DNA of 64,000 nucleotides. Origin: Clavulina sp. PMI_390 (lineage: Eukaryota > Basidiomycota > Agaricomycetes > Cantharellales > Hydnaceae). Under the pieces are notes generated by a model. It saw only the letters and a list, made by a program, of their open reading frames with translations, made no database searches and was not told the origin of the DNA. A program made the translations under genes and the position numbers. The stretch is taken from positions 1 to 64,000 of the forward strand of contig WIDE01000051.1 in the NCBI GenBank assembly GCA_015039315.1. The letters run 5' to 3'. This document shows positions 10,772 to 25,755 of the stretch, piece by piece (position 1 is the stretch's first letter; every line of letters starts with the position of its first letter).

Positions 10772-11449
10772 TCATGTCTCCTCCTGCTCAAGCCGAGCAT
10801 TCCACCACCCTTTCCCATAACTAACGAGAATCTCCTTCCCTTTTGATATTGGCTCTTTGCCTGTCCATATTGTCATATGGAGCACGCCTTGCTTGTCCCG
10901 CACGTCCTTGAAAAACGCATTCGGACGTTCCGCCCCGGTGCCTCGATAATCATTTATGAAGCGAGCCTCATTACCCATCGCTGAGGCATCCACTCCAACA
11001 TTGACACAGGTCTGCTCCGGGGTTTTGGGATCGTTTCCAGGAGCCAGGGACTCTTCAGAGATAGCGGATGGGATATAGAATTTGGTGAGGGACAAGTCAT
11101 AGTCGGAAGTAGGCCGATCATCAACGTGGATCTCGCCAAGGTACTGGATTACGAATGTATTAGGCGGGATGGTTTTGCTCGCAAAGAGCCCGCGTTGACC
11201 ATGCGCAGGGTGTGAAGTACTTTCGATACGTCGGATAGCTATTGCAGCAGGACTGTAATCTGATACAGGGGCAGGGAGAGCGGTGGCTTTCATCTTTTGC
11301 GGATCGACATTGGGCTCGAGCAAAACTCGGATGGAAATAGGAAAGTTGGGGGCATAGCGCGGAGATTTTATGTATGTTATCTCTGATGGCCAGCCCGAGG
11401 GAACCCCTTGCTGGGCCTTTGTCGATACTATGTTGCGTCTTTTGCCCAT
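10772..11449 (-). CDS. SET-domain protein, putative lysine methyltransferase
   Basis: A single uninterrupted frame. The SET hallmarks are GQRGLFASKTIPPNTFVIQY (N-terminal SET strand and turn), NEARFINDYRG (the ARFINH-type motif, here with Asp where many enzymes have His), and KGKEILVSYGKGWW (the EE/ELxxxYG catalytic-Tyr motif). There is no pre-SET or post-SET cysteine cluster, so it resembles the stand-alone SET proteins common in fungi; the substrate cannot be told. I chose Met 11449 (MGKRRNIV) as start, giving 226 residues. The frame is open to Met 11659, but that would overlap the first coding exon of the divergent bestrophin-like gene, and the extension contains a TATA-like element on the opposite strand. 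Confidence 0.8.
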   Translation of the reverse strand: MGKRRNIVSTKAQQGVPSGWPSEITYIKSPRYAPNFPISIRVLLEPNVDPQKMKATALPAPVSDYSPAAIAIRRIESTSHPAHGQRGLFASKTIPPNTFVIQYLGEIHVDDRPTSDYDLSLTKFYIPSAISEESLAPGNDPKTPEQTCVNVGVDASAMGNEARFINDYRGTGAERPNAFFKDVRDKQGVLHMTIWTGKEPISKGKEILVSYGKGWWNARLEQEET

Positions 11450-11508
11450 GAGAAAGGAATGAAGGGTCCCAGGGAGACAGTCCCAGGAGACGGGACGGGA
11501 TTTCGTGT

Positions 11509-11515
11509 TATATAA
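11509..11515 (+). promoter_or_regulatory. TATA-like element upstream of the bestrophin-like gene
   Basis: TATATAA lies 81 bases before the ATG at 11596 on the plus strand, in the 146-bp space between the two likely start codons. Position and sequence suit a core promoter element. Whether it also serves the SET gene is unknown. Confidence 0.45.
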
Positions 11516-11595
11516 GCGAAACTGATCTTCCTCCTCTTCTCCCTCGCATCCTTCCTTCACGACCTTTACGACAGTTTTACGTCCTAAGCTGTACG

Positions 11596-13805
11596 ATGCC
11601 TTCGCGTGCTTGGTCGCGCGGCTCACTGTCCGAGATTCTGGGTGCCCCGCTCCCTGCACCAGAGAAACTCCGAAAGTATGTTGTCCTTTTTCTGTGCTAG
11701 CAAACGCGTCGACGCAAACCGCATTCAGGCGACCGTCATCATACTGACTTCATCGATGTAATTAGATACAGCTGGTTGTTTGATATCGTTCGCATTAAGG
11801 GCTCGGTCACCTTGCACATCCTTGGGCCCGTCTTGACCTGCACACTCTTCGCAACGGCGGTGGCAGTGGCACACATCATCTATGACTACCACATTCACCT
11901 CACCAATCAAGTCGTGCCCCTACTGTCAGTCGTCGTGGGTCTGATTCTCGTGTTCCGGTGAGTTAGCCAGGCTGTGGCGCATTTCAGCGAACATGCACTA
12001 ATACGGCAATCCATCCCCTCTCTCTTCCGTCATCATTAGGAATGGGTACGTCCAGCATGTTCTCCTTGTGTACACCACCTGACCAAAATTGGCTCCTGGA
12101 TCAGAACAAGCTATGACAGATGGTGAGCCGAGCAAGTTCGAATATGAATCCCTTGTTGATAGCCGCCTCTTTTTGCATTACCCTATCGCTTCCCGTCAAT
12201 AAAAACGCTAAACCATAACGAAAATGCAAACAGGTATGAAGGATCCAAGGACTGGGAGGCGACGATCTCCCTCACTCGCAATATCACGCGTCAAGTCTGG
12301 ATCAGCGTGAATGTGAACGATCCCAAGACCACCACGCCCTCTTCGTCTGAAGCATTTCTTGCCGAACACCAAGCCCTTCGTCAAGACAAAATCCGTACCC
12401 TCAATTTACTCACCGCATTCTTGTTTGCTGTGAAGCATCATCTTCGAGGCGAATATGGAACAAATCACGCAGACTATGCTGGACTTCTACCACGAGAATT
12501 TACTCGGTTTAATCACGAAACGGCAAACCAACACGAGCACGCTGGAGAGTGGCAGACTCCAGGTAATAGCGGTAATGCGACCCCAGCACCCCTCCACCCC
12601 ACTCGTATCACAGACGTCGGAACGACGCACGTTCAGGAATATACCGATGAGCGAACCCCACTGGTGAAAGACCAGCACCACATTGTCCATTTCCATCCGT
12701 GAGATCCCATATCCGCTTCTCACGCTTGGAACCGTAGCTAACTCATTCTTTGGGGCCCACTCTAGGTACTCCACTCCAAATGCGCTCTCAATGCCACTCA
12801 TGTATGTTGCATTACTCTTCGATAAACGCATCTCTCACACGAAATATCCCCCAGTATCGCTCACGAGATTACTCGGTCGTTACATGGGTATCGCAAGAAG
12901 GGATACCTGGATCTGGTCGGCCCGGCAGGGGCCAACGCATTGAACACTCTGTGCGTTGGGTAGCTTGTCAACAGGAACCTCGCAAATCTGAACCATATTC
13001 CATTCTTAGCGTCCAGAATCTAGTTTCCCAGTTTGCCAAGGTCCGTAGTTTGAGTACACATCCGTGATAGCCGCTGACATACTTTTTCTAGATGGGTATG
13101 TCTGGCCCCTTGTCACAATGTCGTGTTGACCTAGATTCTCAAATTTTCTCCTCCAGAGCGTGTCCTCAATACTCCTATCCCAGCTTCTTGTGAGTAAATC
13201 ATTTTGTGCTCGATGTTCATCCTTCTTATCATTCATCTAGATGGGATTCACCTTAAACAAGTACGTCAGTGGACTGTTCCTATCTTCGGGCAGCGATTGA
13301 TTCCCACCTCTCTTGTGATATCAGTGTGTCACTCTTTGTACGTTTCCTTCTCCCTTTCCGGTGTTTCCTCTACTTACCTTTTGTTCCAAGACCTGTTCAC
13401 CCTTCCGTTTACCCTTGTTAGCGATCTGGGGTGGTTCATGATTCCTGGTGCGCCTCATTCTTATCATGCCATCATACACTTCCTCAACCTCGCCTGCTAG
13501 TCGTGACCGTTGTCTCGTTTACCCTCATGGGGATTGAGGTAAACCGTGTTATCGTCATTAGTGTGAAACCCTGCTCACAACGAGAAATTAGGGAATTGCG
13601 GATGAAATTGAGATGCCATTCGGCTATGATTACTATGATCTTCCTCTAGGTACTTTCGGGTCTTGATTGGTTCGTATGTTGAGCTGACCAATCTATTTTT
13701 CTGGGAAATTGTTCAACAGATCGCATGTGCAACGAAGTTCGGTCGGAGATAATGTTCACCATCCAACGCCTACCGGAAGGTGTTGAACCATACGAGGTCG
13801 AGTAA
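11596..13805 (+). CDS. bestrophin-like (UPF0187) membrane channel protein
   Basis: Sixteen exons join in frame to 410 residues: 11596-11675, 11766-11957, 12040-12045, 12105-12122, 12234-12698, 12766-12801, 12855-12950, 13010-13040, 13092-13095, 13157-13189, 13241-13260, 13325-13337, 13391-13447, 13501-13538, 13592-13649, 13720-13805. The family signature RNGTSYDRWYEGSKDWEA is rebuilt only by joining exons 2-5, including a 6-nt exon. MERVLNTPIPASYGIHLKQ needs a 4-nt exon (ATGG). Other family marks are LDLVGPAGANALNTL, LFTLPFTLVSDLGW, VVSFTLMGIEGIADEIEMPF and a final RLPEGVEPYEVE. Exon 2 encodes two hydrophobic membrane segments near the N-terminus and exons 12-14 encode another pair. Family members form chloride-type anion channels; the physiological ion is unknown here. 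The linker in exon 5 is hydrophilic and variable. The first coding exon overlaps the longest possible SET frame on the other strand. Confidence 0.9.
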
Positions 13806-14091
13806 GAACAAGCAGATTCCGAAACCATATCTCGTACCCACACTCTGCTAGATATTTCGGCGAGTAGTTACAGAGCTGAGCTATTCTGAATCAATAATAT
13901 TCGGTGGAACCTGATCGACAATTCAGGTCGATCGTGGGAAAAGTAGTGCATAACACTAACCCTGGTCGGACGCGCGTTCCTCGTAGAACGCGTACCCCCT
14001 GAGTTCTGCTGTGCAATTACTTAAGTAGACAGAATCATTCAACTTCTGCGTTGAAACTCCATCTTCTCCCTCCTCCAGTCACCTGCGCCTC

Positions 14092-17000
14092 ATGAGTGGC
14101 GAAAACTCGTCTGGGTCCGCCACGCCTAGCGATGCCGGCGATGACCTTCTGTCCATCGAGGCTAAAGAGCTCAAGGCCCTCGAAGGATACGTCAAATCCT
14201 TGCCTTATGGTTGTGAAACGACCGATGAGATGCAGGAGAAACTCCGCGTCATCGTAGAGAAGATCTATGTGTGTGTGCAGACGAACAGTTGGGCACCCTC
14301 TGTTGGCTGGGATCACATGCTTCAGTAGTAAGCCTTCCTATCCCCTATGATGCCCTGATTACCCCACTGAGGCATTCTCTGCCACTCGATCTTCACATCT
14401 GACCGCTCCACTTTCTTTCTCAAGCTGGCTCATTATGCGCTATCCACTCCCGCGCACTACTCGCGCGACTTTAGTCAAACTCTACTACGAACTAATCATT
14501 TCCCCTGGATCGGAATCCAGGCTCCTCGGAGGCTGGGCAGACATGTTGGCGCGTCTTATTCCCCACAAGACGGGCTCCCGCCCCAAGCTCTTCCCCGAGG
14601 ATCTGCAACTGGATTGGAAGCCACTCTGGCTTGTTCTCAAGAAACAAATATTCGCCAGTGCCAGCGATGCTGACGACGCTCTGTGGGCCTCCTTCTGGTG
14701 TCCTACCTCGTACATGACGCTGATATTATTAATAGGCGCTCAGATGCTGCGACATACTTGACCGTGGCAGGGCTCATTGCCCCTTACATTCCGGCCACGG
14801 AAATTCCAGCCATCCTAGATGAGCTCCTCCCGTACTATACATATCGCGTGAGGGAAGCTCTTCTCTACATTTTCGCCGTTTACTTATTTTTCTTTCCCTA
14901 GACTGCTACCACAATCTTCACCCTCCTCACGTCATTCCTCCCTCCATACGATTCCCACCTCTACCTCCCTATCATGTTCAAGCTCTGGGAGGCCATCAAC
15001 TCCTCTAATATTGATGAACGCATGCTGGAGGCCTGCGCCGCTCTCACTCGGGAGAATATGAGCCGTCATGGCCCATTTGCTACGCCCAACGTAGAGCCTT
15101 GGAAGGATGTGGGTATTCTAGACGAGTTCCAGTGGGCACGAATCTGCCGAGCTTGCTTGGTAGCAATGAGTGAGTCTGGTCGCGGCCCACGATTGGCCCC
15201 GAGAGCGAGCTGACAGATACTATTCATAGATGTTCCTGTTGGTCCTCGCACGACTTCGGTGAGTAGCTTTTTCGGCGTTTGGTAAAATGCAATTAAATAG
15301 CAAACATTCCGTCCAGTCCGTGAGCTCGACTGGGACAACCGCAGATGCTTACCAGACCAATAAGCTGACTCGCAAAGGCCCAAGTGCTTTGAGTGAGTGT
15401 GGTCAGATTCAATATTGATTCCCCTCACTAATCCTGCGACCCATAGCCACGCTTCCAATGATATTTGTCTGGTCAATCGCACTCGATGGACCCATTGCAT
15501 CCAAGACAGAATCCAGCGATGGCTCCAGCTATGTTGCAGGCTCTAAAGCCTTGACTTCTCTCAGAACGCTAATTACTAGTGTTGAGACTTACTTCCACCC
15601 GTCCAATTATGGCTCGTGGAGCGTCAACGTACGGAAAATTTTCGTTCAATCTTTACTGTATTCCACGATACTCATAAGCCAAATTTAGCTCACATCGCTC
15701 ATTAACCGGCTGGCTGCCGAGTTCTGTGCCCGCTGGTACGAAGAACAGGCGAAAGATTGTGCGATCCCAGTGGTATGTCGTCTCATATGAGCTCACTTTA
15801 TACGGTCGACGTAACAGTGCTGGCCAGGCTCGTCGTTTGTCCAAGGACATGAGGCGTGAATTCGTTGAAACACTCAAGACACCAGCTCTCCTGGCTATGT
15901 TCTCCAAGGACCCGATCAGTACCTCTTACGCCCACTCCACTCTGAGGTATTTGGCGACTATTGAACCATCCGTGATAATGCCCGCAATTCTCGAGCGTTC
16001 TTACAGTGGCCTTGAAAGCGTTAACGAGGTAAGTATATATTTCGGGTGAAGTCCGGCGGTGGCCAAATTCTTAGGTCATATTTTCGTTAGACACATCGTG
16101 TCCTTGCGGTCATGAGCGCTTTGGCTTGCGTTTCAGGGACCTTGACATCCGAAACCAAGTGGCTCGGAGGCCAGAAGCACATCGTACCTTTACTGGAGCT
16201 CGCGATCCCCGGTATCGATATTAATGATCCAACGAAGGCAAGTATTCACACTGGGGGCGCAAAACTGTACGCTCATTATATCTAACTCCCATCTACCTTC
16301 ATAGACGGTAAATTATTTCTCAGCATCATGCTAAGGTATCGCTGATATCGTATTTAGATCGTTGCCCTCGCCTTCATCGCCTCTGTTGTATCCGAGATCA
16401 AAATCGGTGACCTGACCCAAGCCCCTGCCCTTTCCCTCGGTGATGACGCCCCCGGTGAGAGTATGGATACAGAACAAGGGGATGACTACCGAATGCCTGA
16501 TGGCACGGAAGATATGACTGTACCTCTTGATCGAGATGAAGAACGAACACTAGCCCGCGACAGCTCAACATCATTCCCCGGTATCTTTGGCCATTTTTTC
16601 GACGCCCATACTTGAACTGAGCTTCTATTTATAGACCTCATTGTTACCTTTTTCCGTCGTGTCCTCGCAATATTTGAGGCTCTTCCCGAGGAAGGAGGCA
16701 AGTCGAACAAAACAGGAGGGAAACTGGAAGGTGGGTCTTACTTTAGGTTTATTTCGCTACCCGGCTGAATCTCGATCTTCAAAATGATATAGAGGCGTTG
16801 CTGAAAACTGTCCGGAGTACCACGGATACTGTGGCCATGCAGCTTTCTGATGAGCTATTTGACCTTGTCCTCGGGATCATCTACGAGTACGCGACCACTA
16901 ACACTCGAGCAAACGCTGTGAAAGCTTTCGGAAATCTTGTCGGGTCTTTCGCCAAGGCAAACTCTAAGAAAGTACTTGCCAAGTTCCTTCCCTACTCCGT

Positions 17001-20000
17001 GGAACAAATTAAGACAGAGCTCGAGCACGGCGCGTCCAGCGTACGCACCACAGCAGTAGGTTTGGCTATCCCTTCGGACACTGCCCTCCACTGGCGTACG
17101 TCCACTATTCCCGTAGAATTTCTTGATCCCATAGCATCTAATTACTATTCACTACAGATATGGCCATCATACGCGGGGCAATTTCCGGTGACGGCTCTGA
17201 CGTCAGTACCACAATTTGCTTTCCTTCTTTTCAATGTCCTCACATGGTTCACACAGCTCGTGGCCCACAAGGACCTGGTGCTAAAATTGATCAAGCTCCT
17301 CGTCGATGGTGCCAAGAATGAGAGAGGTTTCAGTGGCACTGGCCGTCTCGTGAATCGTATACTTACAGCGCTCACCAGCGTATATCCAAAAGACTCTCGC
17401 TTCCTGAATCCCTCAGAGTGGTCTGATCCCCGTGAGTTCCCCCCTTGTATTGACACGAGAATGCTATCTCATTCACTCTCTCTCTCTCAGGAGCACGAGG
17501 CAGCCATAATCAGCTTTGGGGCAAGATGTACAAGGTCGAAGAGGTGGAAATTGCATGGCACGTCCCGTCCGACGTGGAAGTTGCCCTCGCGATCGTGCGT
17601 AGGGCTCTTATGTTACAGTTGCTCATATGGTGGAAAGGCTCATCGTCTTTGGTCTGATAGCAAATTCTGGATCAAGTAATCGCTCCAGTCATCAACGTAC
17701 TGGACAAATCGCTTGCCACACCACCAAATAACCGTGACTCTATTTGGCGAAATGATTTCTGTCGGTCAGTAAGCATAACATGTCCTCTATTTGCAGATCG
17801 CTCATTCGCCCCTTTAGTCTCATTCACATTGCCCGTTCTGCGTGGAGCGGCCTCTCAACCATTATTGAGCTTCCATTCCAAGAGTATCCTGACAGGTATA
17901 TTGATGCAAAGACCGAGATTCCACAAATGTCGGCTTCCTCGGTTCGCATGAAAGCAGGCTTTTGCGTTACTTCTCCATCAGATCCTCGCTATGCTCATAT
18001 CATGAAGCATCGAGAGTTCTTTGGGAAGTTCCTCAATAAGGCGGCTGCAGCTCTGAACGTCGATGGTCCAGATGGTGGAGATGAACACGTCGATGCCATT
18101 TTGTCGGTCATTCGGTCGATTGATTGTTATTTGCTGGAGTACGCGGCATCCAGGAATACTTATGCCTCCTCGAAAAAGGCCTACGACATGACTCGAGACC
18201 TAGTAGTCACCAGCTCAAAGCAGAAATCTTTCCCAAGGAGCATATGGGTGAAGCGTGCTCAGGTAGGGTATTCAATGTCGTCCTGATGGACCCTCTTCTG
18301 ACTTCATGATGAATCTTCCAGGTCTACCACGTATCTCGAGTGCATACACACAGTCTGTATCGCCGGCGTACCACTTTAGATGAGAAGCTTATTGTAAATC
18401 TCCTCGAATTCTCCATCTCGTCGTACACGAGAGCTCGCAAGTATGTTGATGTTCTAGATTCCTCACAGCATTCACTGCCATAAATATTGATTCTTTTCCC
18501 TAGGAATGCCCAATCTGCGCTCTCGGAAGCTATTTCCGTACGTGTTGATTTCGATCAAAGGGCCATTGTTATCTGACACACTCGAAGTACTACGTTCGAT
18601 CCGCTCGCCTTGTCTTGGATGGTGTGCTCCGTGCTTTGGACGCCCAAGGGAAGCTCGGGAAAAATGCTGACCCCGACAAGCAGAAAGGTACGAGCCTCTA
18701 TACTAATCGGTTATGAATGCTAACCACTATATTCATTAATAGGAGCCCTTCACCTACTATGGAACCGGTCTCTTTCTCTCTATGCACTAATCAGTATGTC
18801 GTACTCCACTAATGCCAGGCGCCATTGCTGAGTGTGATTCTTTGTATAGCACCCCAGTTCATCCTCCCATATTATGAAGCGCTGTTTGCGCTTCGATCTC
18901 AAGAGAAAGTGAGCACCTTGGGACTCAATGCTGCGACTTAGGAGCTCATCAGCACTTTATATCAGCCCTCTATTCAGAAACTTGTCGCTAGCGCCATGGA
19001 CGGCTGTAAGTATTCATCCTCGGCCCCACACCCCTTTGCTGATTAGGTTTTAGCTATTGGGCACATTACCTCCGAGGCTATGGCCACTACCAAGGCTAGC
19101 TTCATGCCAGAAGCGTCAACAAAACAAGCCCTTGAGGAGTTAAGCCGCGTCGCCGGGCCGTTTGATCCCAAACTCCTCAAAGCGCAGCAACAACTGGTGG
19201 CACCACGTGATGAGTTGAAAAAGAAAGGTTATGATTCTCTGGTATGCGTGATTTTACTGGTTGCGGAAATAAGCTATTCATTTTACGCGGAAATATAGCG
19301 AGCTTTTGCTCTGCGAACTGCACAAGATTCTACCCTTCATGTGAGATCCCTCGAAATTCTTCAAGTTCGGCACAGACTAACTATGATATAGTGGAAATAT
19401 CAACACTGGGGTCTCGTGCTTTTGGTTCAACTAACTCGCAGAGATGCTCCAGCTTCTCCAGAGATGGGAAAGATTTTTGTCCAGGAGGTCGTCTCCGACC
19501 ATCCCACTATGCGCCATGCTGCTCAACGGTAAACTATTTTTTTGCTCTCACCACAATGCTTCAATACTAAACATCAATGAAAACAGGGGGTTGGTCAAAA
19601 TTCTGCGTGGAGTGAAGGCCCGCACCCTCAGCCCAGATGCTCGGAGTTTGTGGCTCAATGAGCGCAAACATCCTTTACGAGCTGTGGGCAAATTTTCGAG
19701 CCTTGATGACATGATATCTAAATCACAGACGCCAATCGGCAGTGACCGCAGCCTGTATGCAATTCCAATTGCACTCGATCCTATGTCGCTAATCTTGCAT
19801 GCAGTTTGCTGATAGATTCTTCGCCGAACCACCCACTAGTTTGGAAAGCGGAGGTGCGGGGTTACACCCCACCACCTCCGAACGCTTCCGCTTTTTCCTG
19901 GGAACCCGCATCACAAGCAACATTGGATGCTATTGGCGGATACGTTGACTCAGAATGGTTCGCGAAGTTAATCACATTGTGGTCTCAAGAGGAGGATCGG

Positions 20001-22231
20001 TCGAAGTCGAGCACGGACATTCGCCTCGATAATCTTTATGTGATCAAGCAGCTCGGTAAATTAATTTCTCCCCTCCCAGTACTATTAATTTCACTAATTC
20101 GATATCTCTAGTAAAAATATTTGAGGGACGTCACCTATCACACATTTTGGCGTCAGTGGAAGGCGCTATGTATGATGTAAGGGCCTTCATCTCGGCGACG
20201 AGTATTTTTACTGATTACATCCATAGAGCGACAAATTCAAGCAAAGGGCTGCTGCAGAAATATTGACCGGTTTGATCCGTGGACTGAAGCACGTTCCTCT
20301 GTCGACGGCTCAACCTGTCTGGGATTGGCTTATACCTCGGCTTCCTGAGATTTACTCCAAGCTAACCTTGGACACTCTCTCGATCTGGCAGTCATTCCTG
20401 AGTGTAAGGGATCCGTTTAGCCTCGTACGACAAGAGCTGACCTTCTTGTGCAGAATTCATCAGCAGATAGAGATCCTCGACGAATTCAGCCTATCATTGA
20501 CTTCATCAAGTCTATCAAGATTGATTTTAATAGCTCATCAGTCTTTAGCTGTAAGTTCATAATACAACAGTCAACGAAGGGGGGTACTGAAGGTTCCATG
20601 TTCGCTTTAGTGTCGAAAGCGATGGACTGGACCTTGACACTCACTGAGACGTTAGGTGCCCGTTTCATATCCTTGAATCCCAACACGCTGGATATCTACA
20701 TTCAGAATTTGGGGACTTCATATGCCGAAGTGAGTTATCCACGACCTCTGAATTTACGGCAGCATGTTGAGCGGTTCACAGATCCGGACAAGTATAATCA
20801 ATATGATCCTTGCAGTGATGAGTGAAGAGGTGTGTCAGCCATTGGGTATCCTTATTCCCCAAAGTGTCTCAGCCCCCGGTTTCTAGTGGCGCCCGGAGTT
20901 CAAGGATTCAGCTGCCCTTCTTGCCAAATGCTCCAGCTCAACCGACCCATTGCTTGTCAGGGATACGCGACACCAGGCTCAAATTATGGCAGTTGTCGAG
21001 CAGCTTCCGAAATTACGAGCAGAGCGTCTTCCTGGAGCCAACGTATCCCAATCTTTATACGATAAGATTGGTCTCACCCGTATGTGCTAACTCGCTATCA
21101 TAAATTTCTGGCTGAACAAATTTCCTTCTAGTCCTTACGTGGATCTGGACTGTCGCATATTCTCCTCGAGCCCCATCAATTTTCGTATACACGAAACCTT
21201 TCCTGTGAGTAATATTTCCTGATTGACTAAGAAATCTAGTCTAACGCAGACTACCCAGTCCTGAAGTGCTGAGAATGAGCGAGTTGCAAGATTCCTCCGA
21301 AGTACAGCAGTACAGTTCCGGAGTATTGTACATCCTGGCATCCATTAACCCCCCTCCAGAGCTGATTGGGCCATTCACTGAGTCCTTTATTGGGTCTGTG
21401 CGAACTTCATCAGTACGTGTATCCTCGAGATCGCTTCGCCAAAGTTTCGAAAACTAACACCCAATGCACAGTCATGGAGAATACGGCAGAAAGCGATCCC
21501 CGTTCTCTCCGTGTGGTACTTCCGCAACATTCCAAGTATTCCGATCTCTACGGTTCGGCAAATCCTTGACGCGCTGGTTGAATGCTTAAGCGATGAGAAC
21601 GTGGAAGTAAGGGAGCAGGCAGCCACGTATGTCCCACTTACTCTGCTTCATTTCGCGGAACTTATGAGGATTATCAAGAACATTATCTGGTGTCCTCCGA
21701 AGTCGAACTGAAAAAGAGACTGTTATTACGTTGAAGGTAAGATGTTTGAGTCTATTGTTCATTAAATTTGCTGATTCGCTTCCACCCAGGATCGCTTCTC
21801 TCGCATTGCCCAGCGTGTAAAGCTGCCAAAGCGCGATGACCCCAAATATGCTGACGTACTGCGAAAGCTGCACGCCGCAGTGCTTGGCATGATTGCAACT
21901 CTACAAGCGTATCCCTATGTTATTGAGCCCTGGATACCAGCGCTCATTGAAAGACTCGCCCGCCACGCAAGTGACCCTCAGCCTGTATCTTCCGCTATCC
22001 GGAAGTTCGCCGCCGACTTCAAGAAGACTCATCAGGTAAATTTCTTTTCCACCACACTAGAGCCGCGGTATCTGACCATGCTGTTTAGGACACTTGGCAT
22101 GTCGACAAAGAATTGTTCAATGAGGATCAGTCTCAGGCCTTACAGACAATCGTCGCTGGCACGAGCTACTGTGAGTTGTGCGATGTTATTTTTGATGAAG
22201 GGTTCTCAATTGTCTATCATTAGATGCTTAA
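14092..22231 (+). CDS. BLM10: proteasome activator BLM10 / PA200
   Basis: A very long gene with several dozen short exons, encoding a HEAT-repeat protein that I estimate near 1,900 residues, the size of this family. The N-terminus carries the family pattern KSLPYGCETTDEMQEKLRVI, followed by LIMRYPLPRT after the first intron. Solenoid segments recur through the gene, for example PYIPATEIPAILDELLPYY, TLRYLATIEPSVIMPAILER and AIPVLSVWYFRNIPS. The C-terminal region has FAADFKKTHQDTWHVDKELF and ends TSYYA. The final Tyr-Tyr-Ala is the docking motif by which Blm10/PA200 inserts into the pocket of the 20S proteasome alpha ring. The last coding exon is only 8 nt (22224-22231), after an intron at 22171-22223. 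BLM10 caps the 20S core and acts in proteasome assembly, degradation of unfolded peptides and acetylated histones. It is convergent with the ECD gene (141 bp between stops). Internal exon edges were not all verified. Confidence 0.9.
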
Positions 22232-22372
22232 TCCTTCATCCACGTCTCATGCTTGCCCTCGTATCCGTGAGTCTCAGCAGCCTTGACTAGATACACACGC
22301 GGACTTCGTTCTACGACGAACTTCACCATCATTGTATGTACCTACATCGCTCGGACTATTCAAACATTTCCC

Positions 22373-25604
<3,232 letters not shown>

Positions 25605-25755
25605 GACTTGCCAATGTTTGCATCATCAGGCGTCAACAATCACATCGTGTTCTATGCGAGCTTGAATGTGCGGAAAGAGAAACCTGTATTATGTATATAG
25701 GTAAGGAAATCGAGAACCAATACAGTGTCTAACGGTGTCCACGGTATACAATGCT

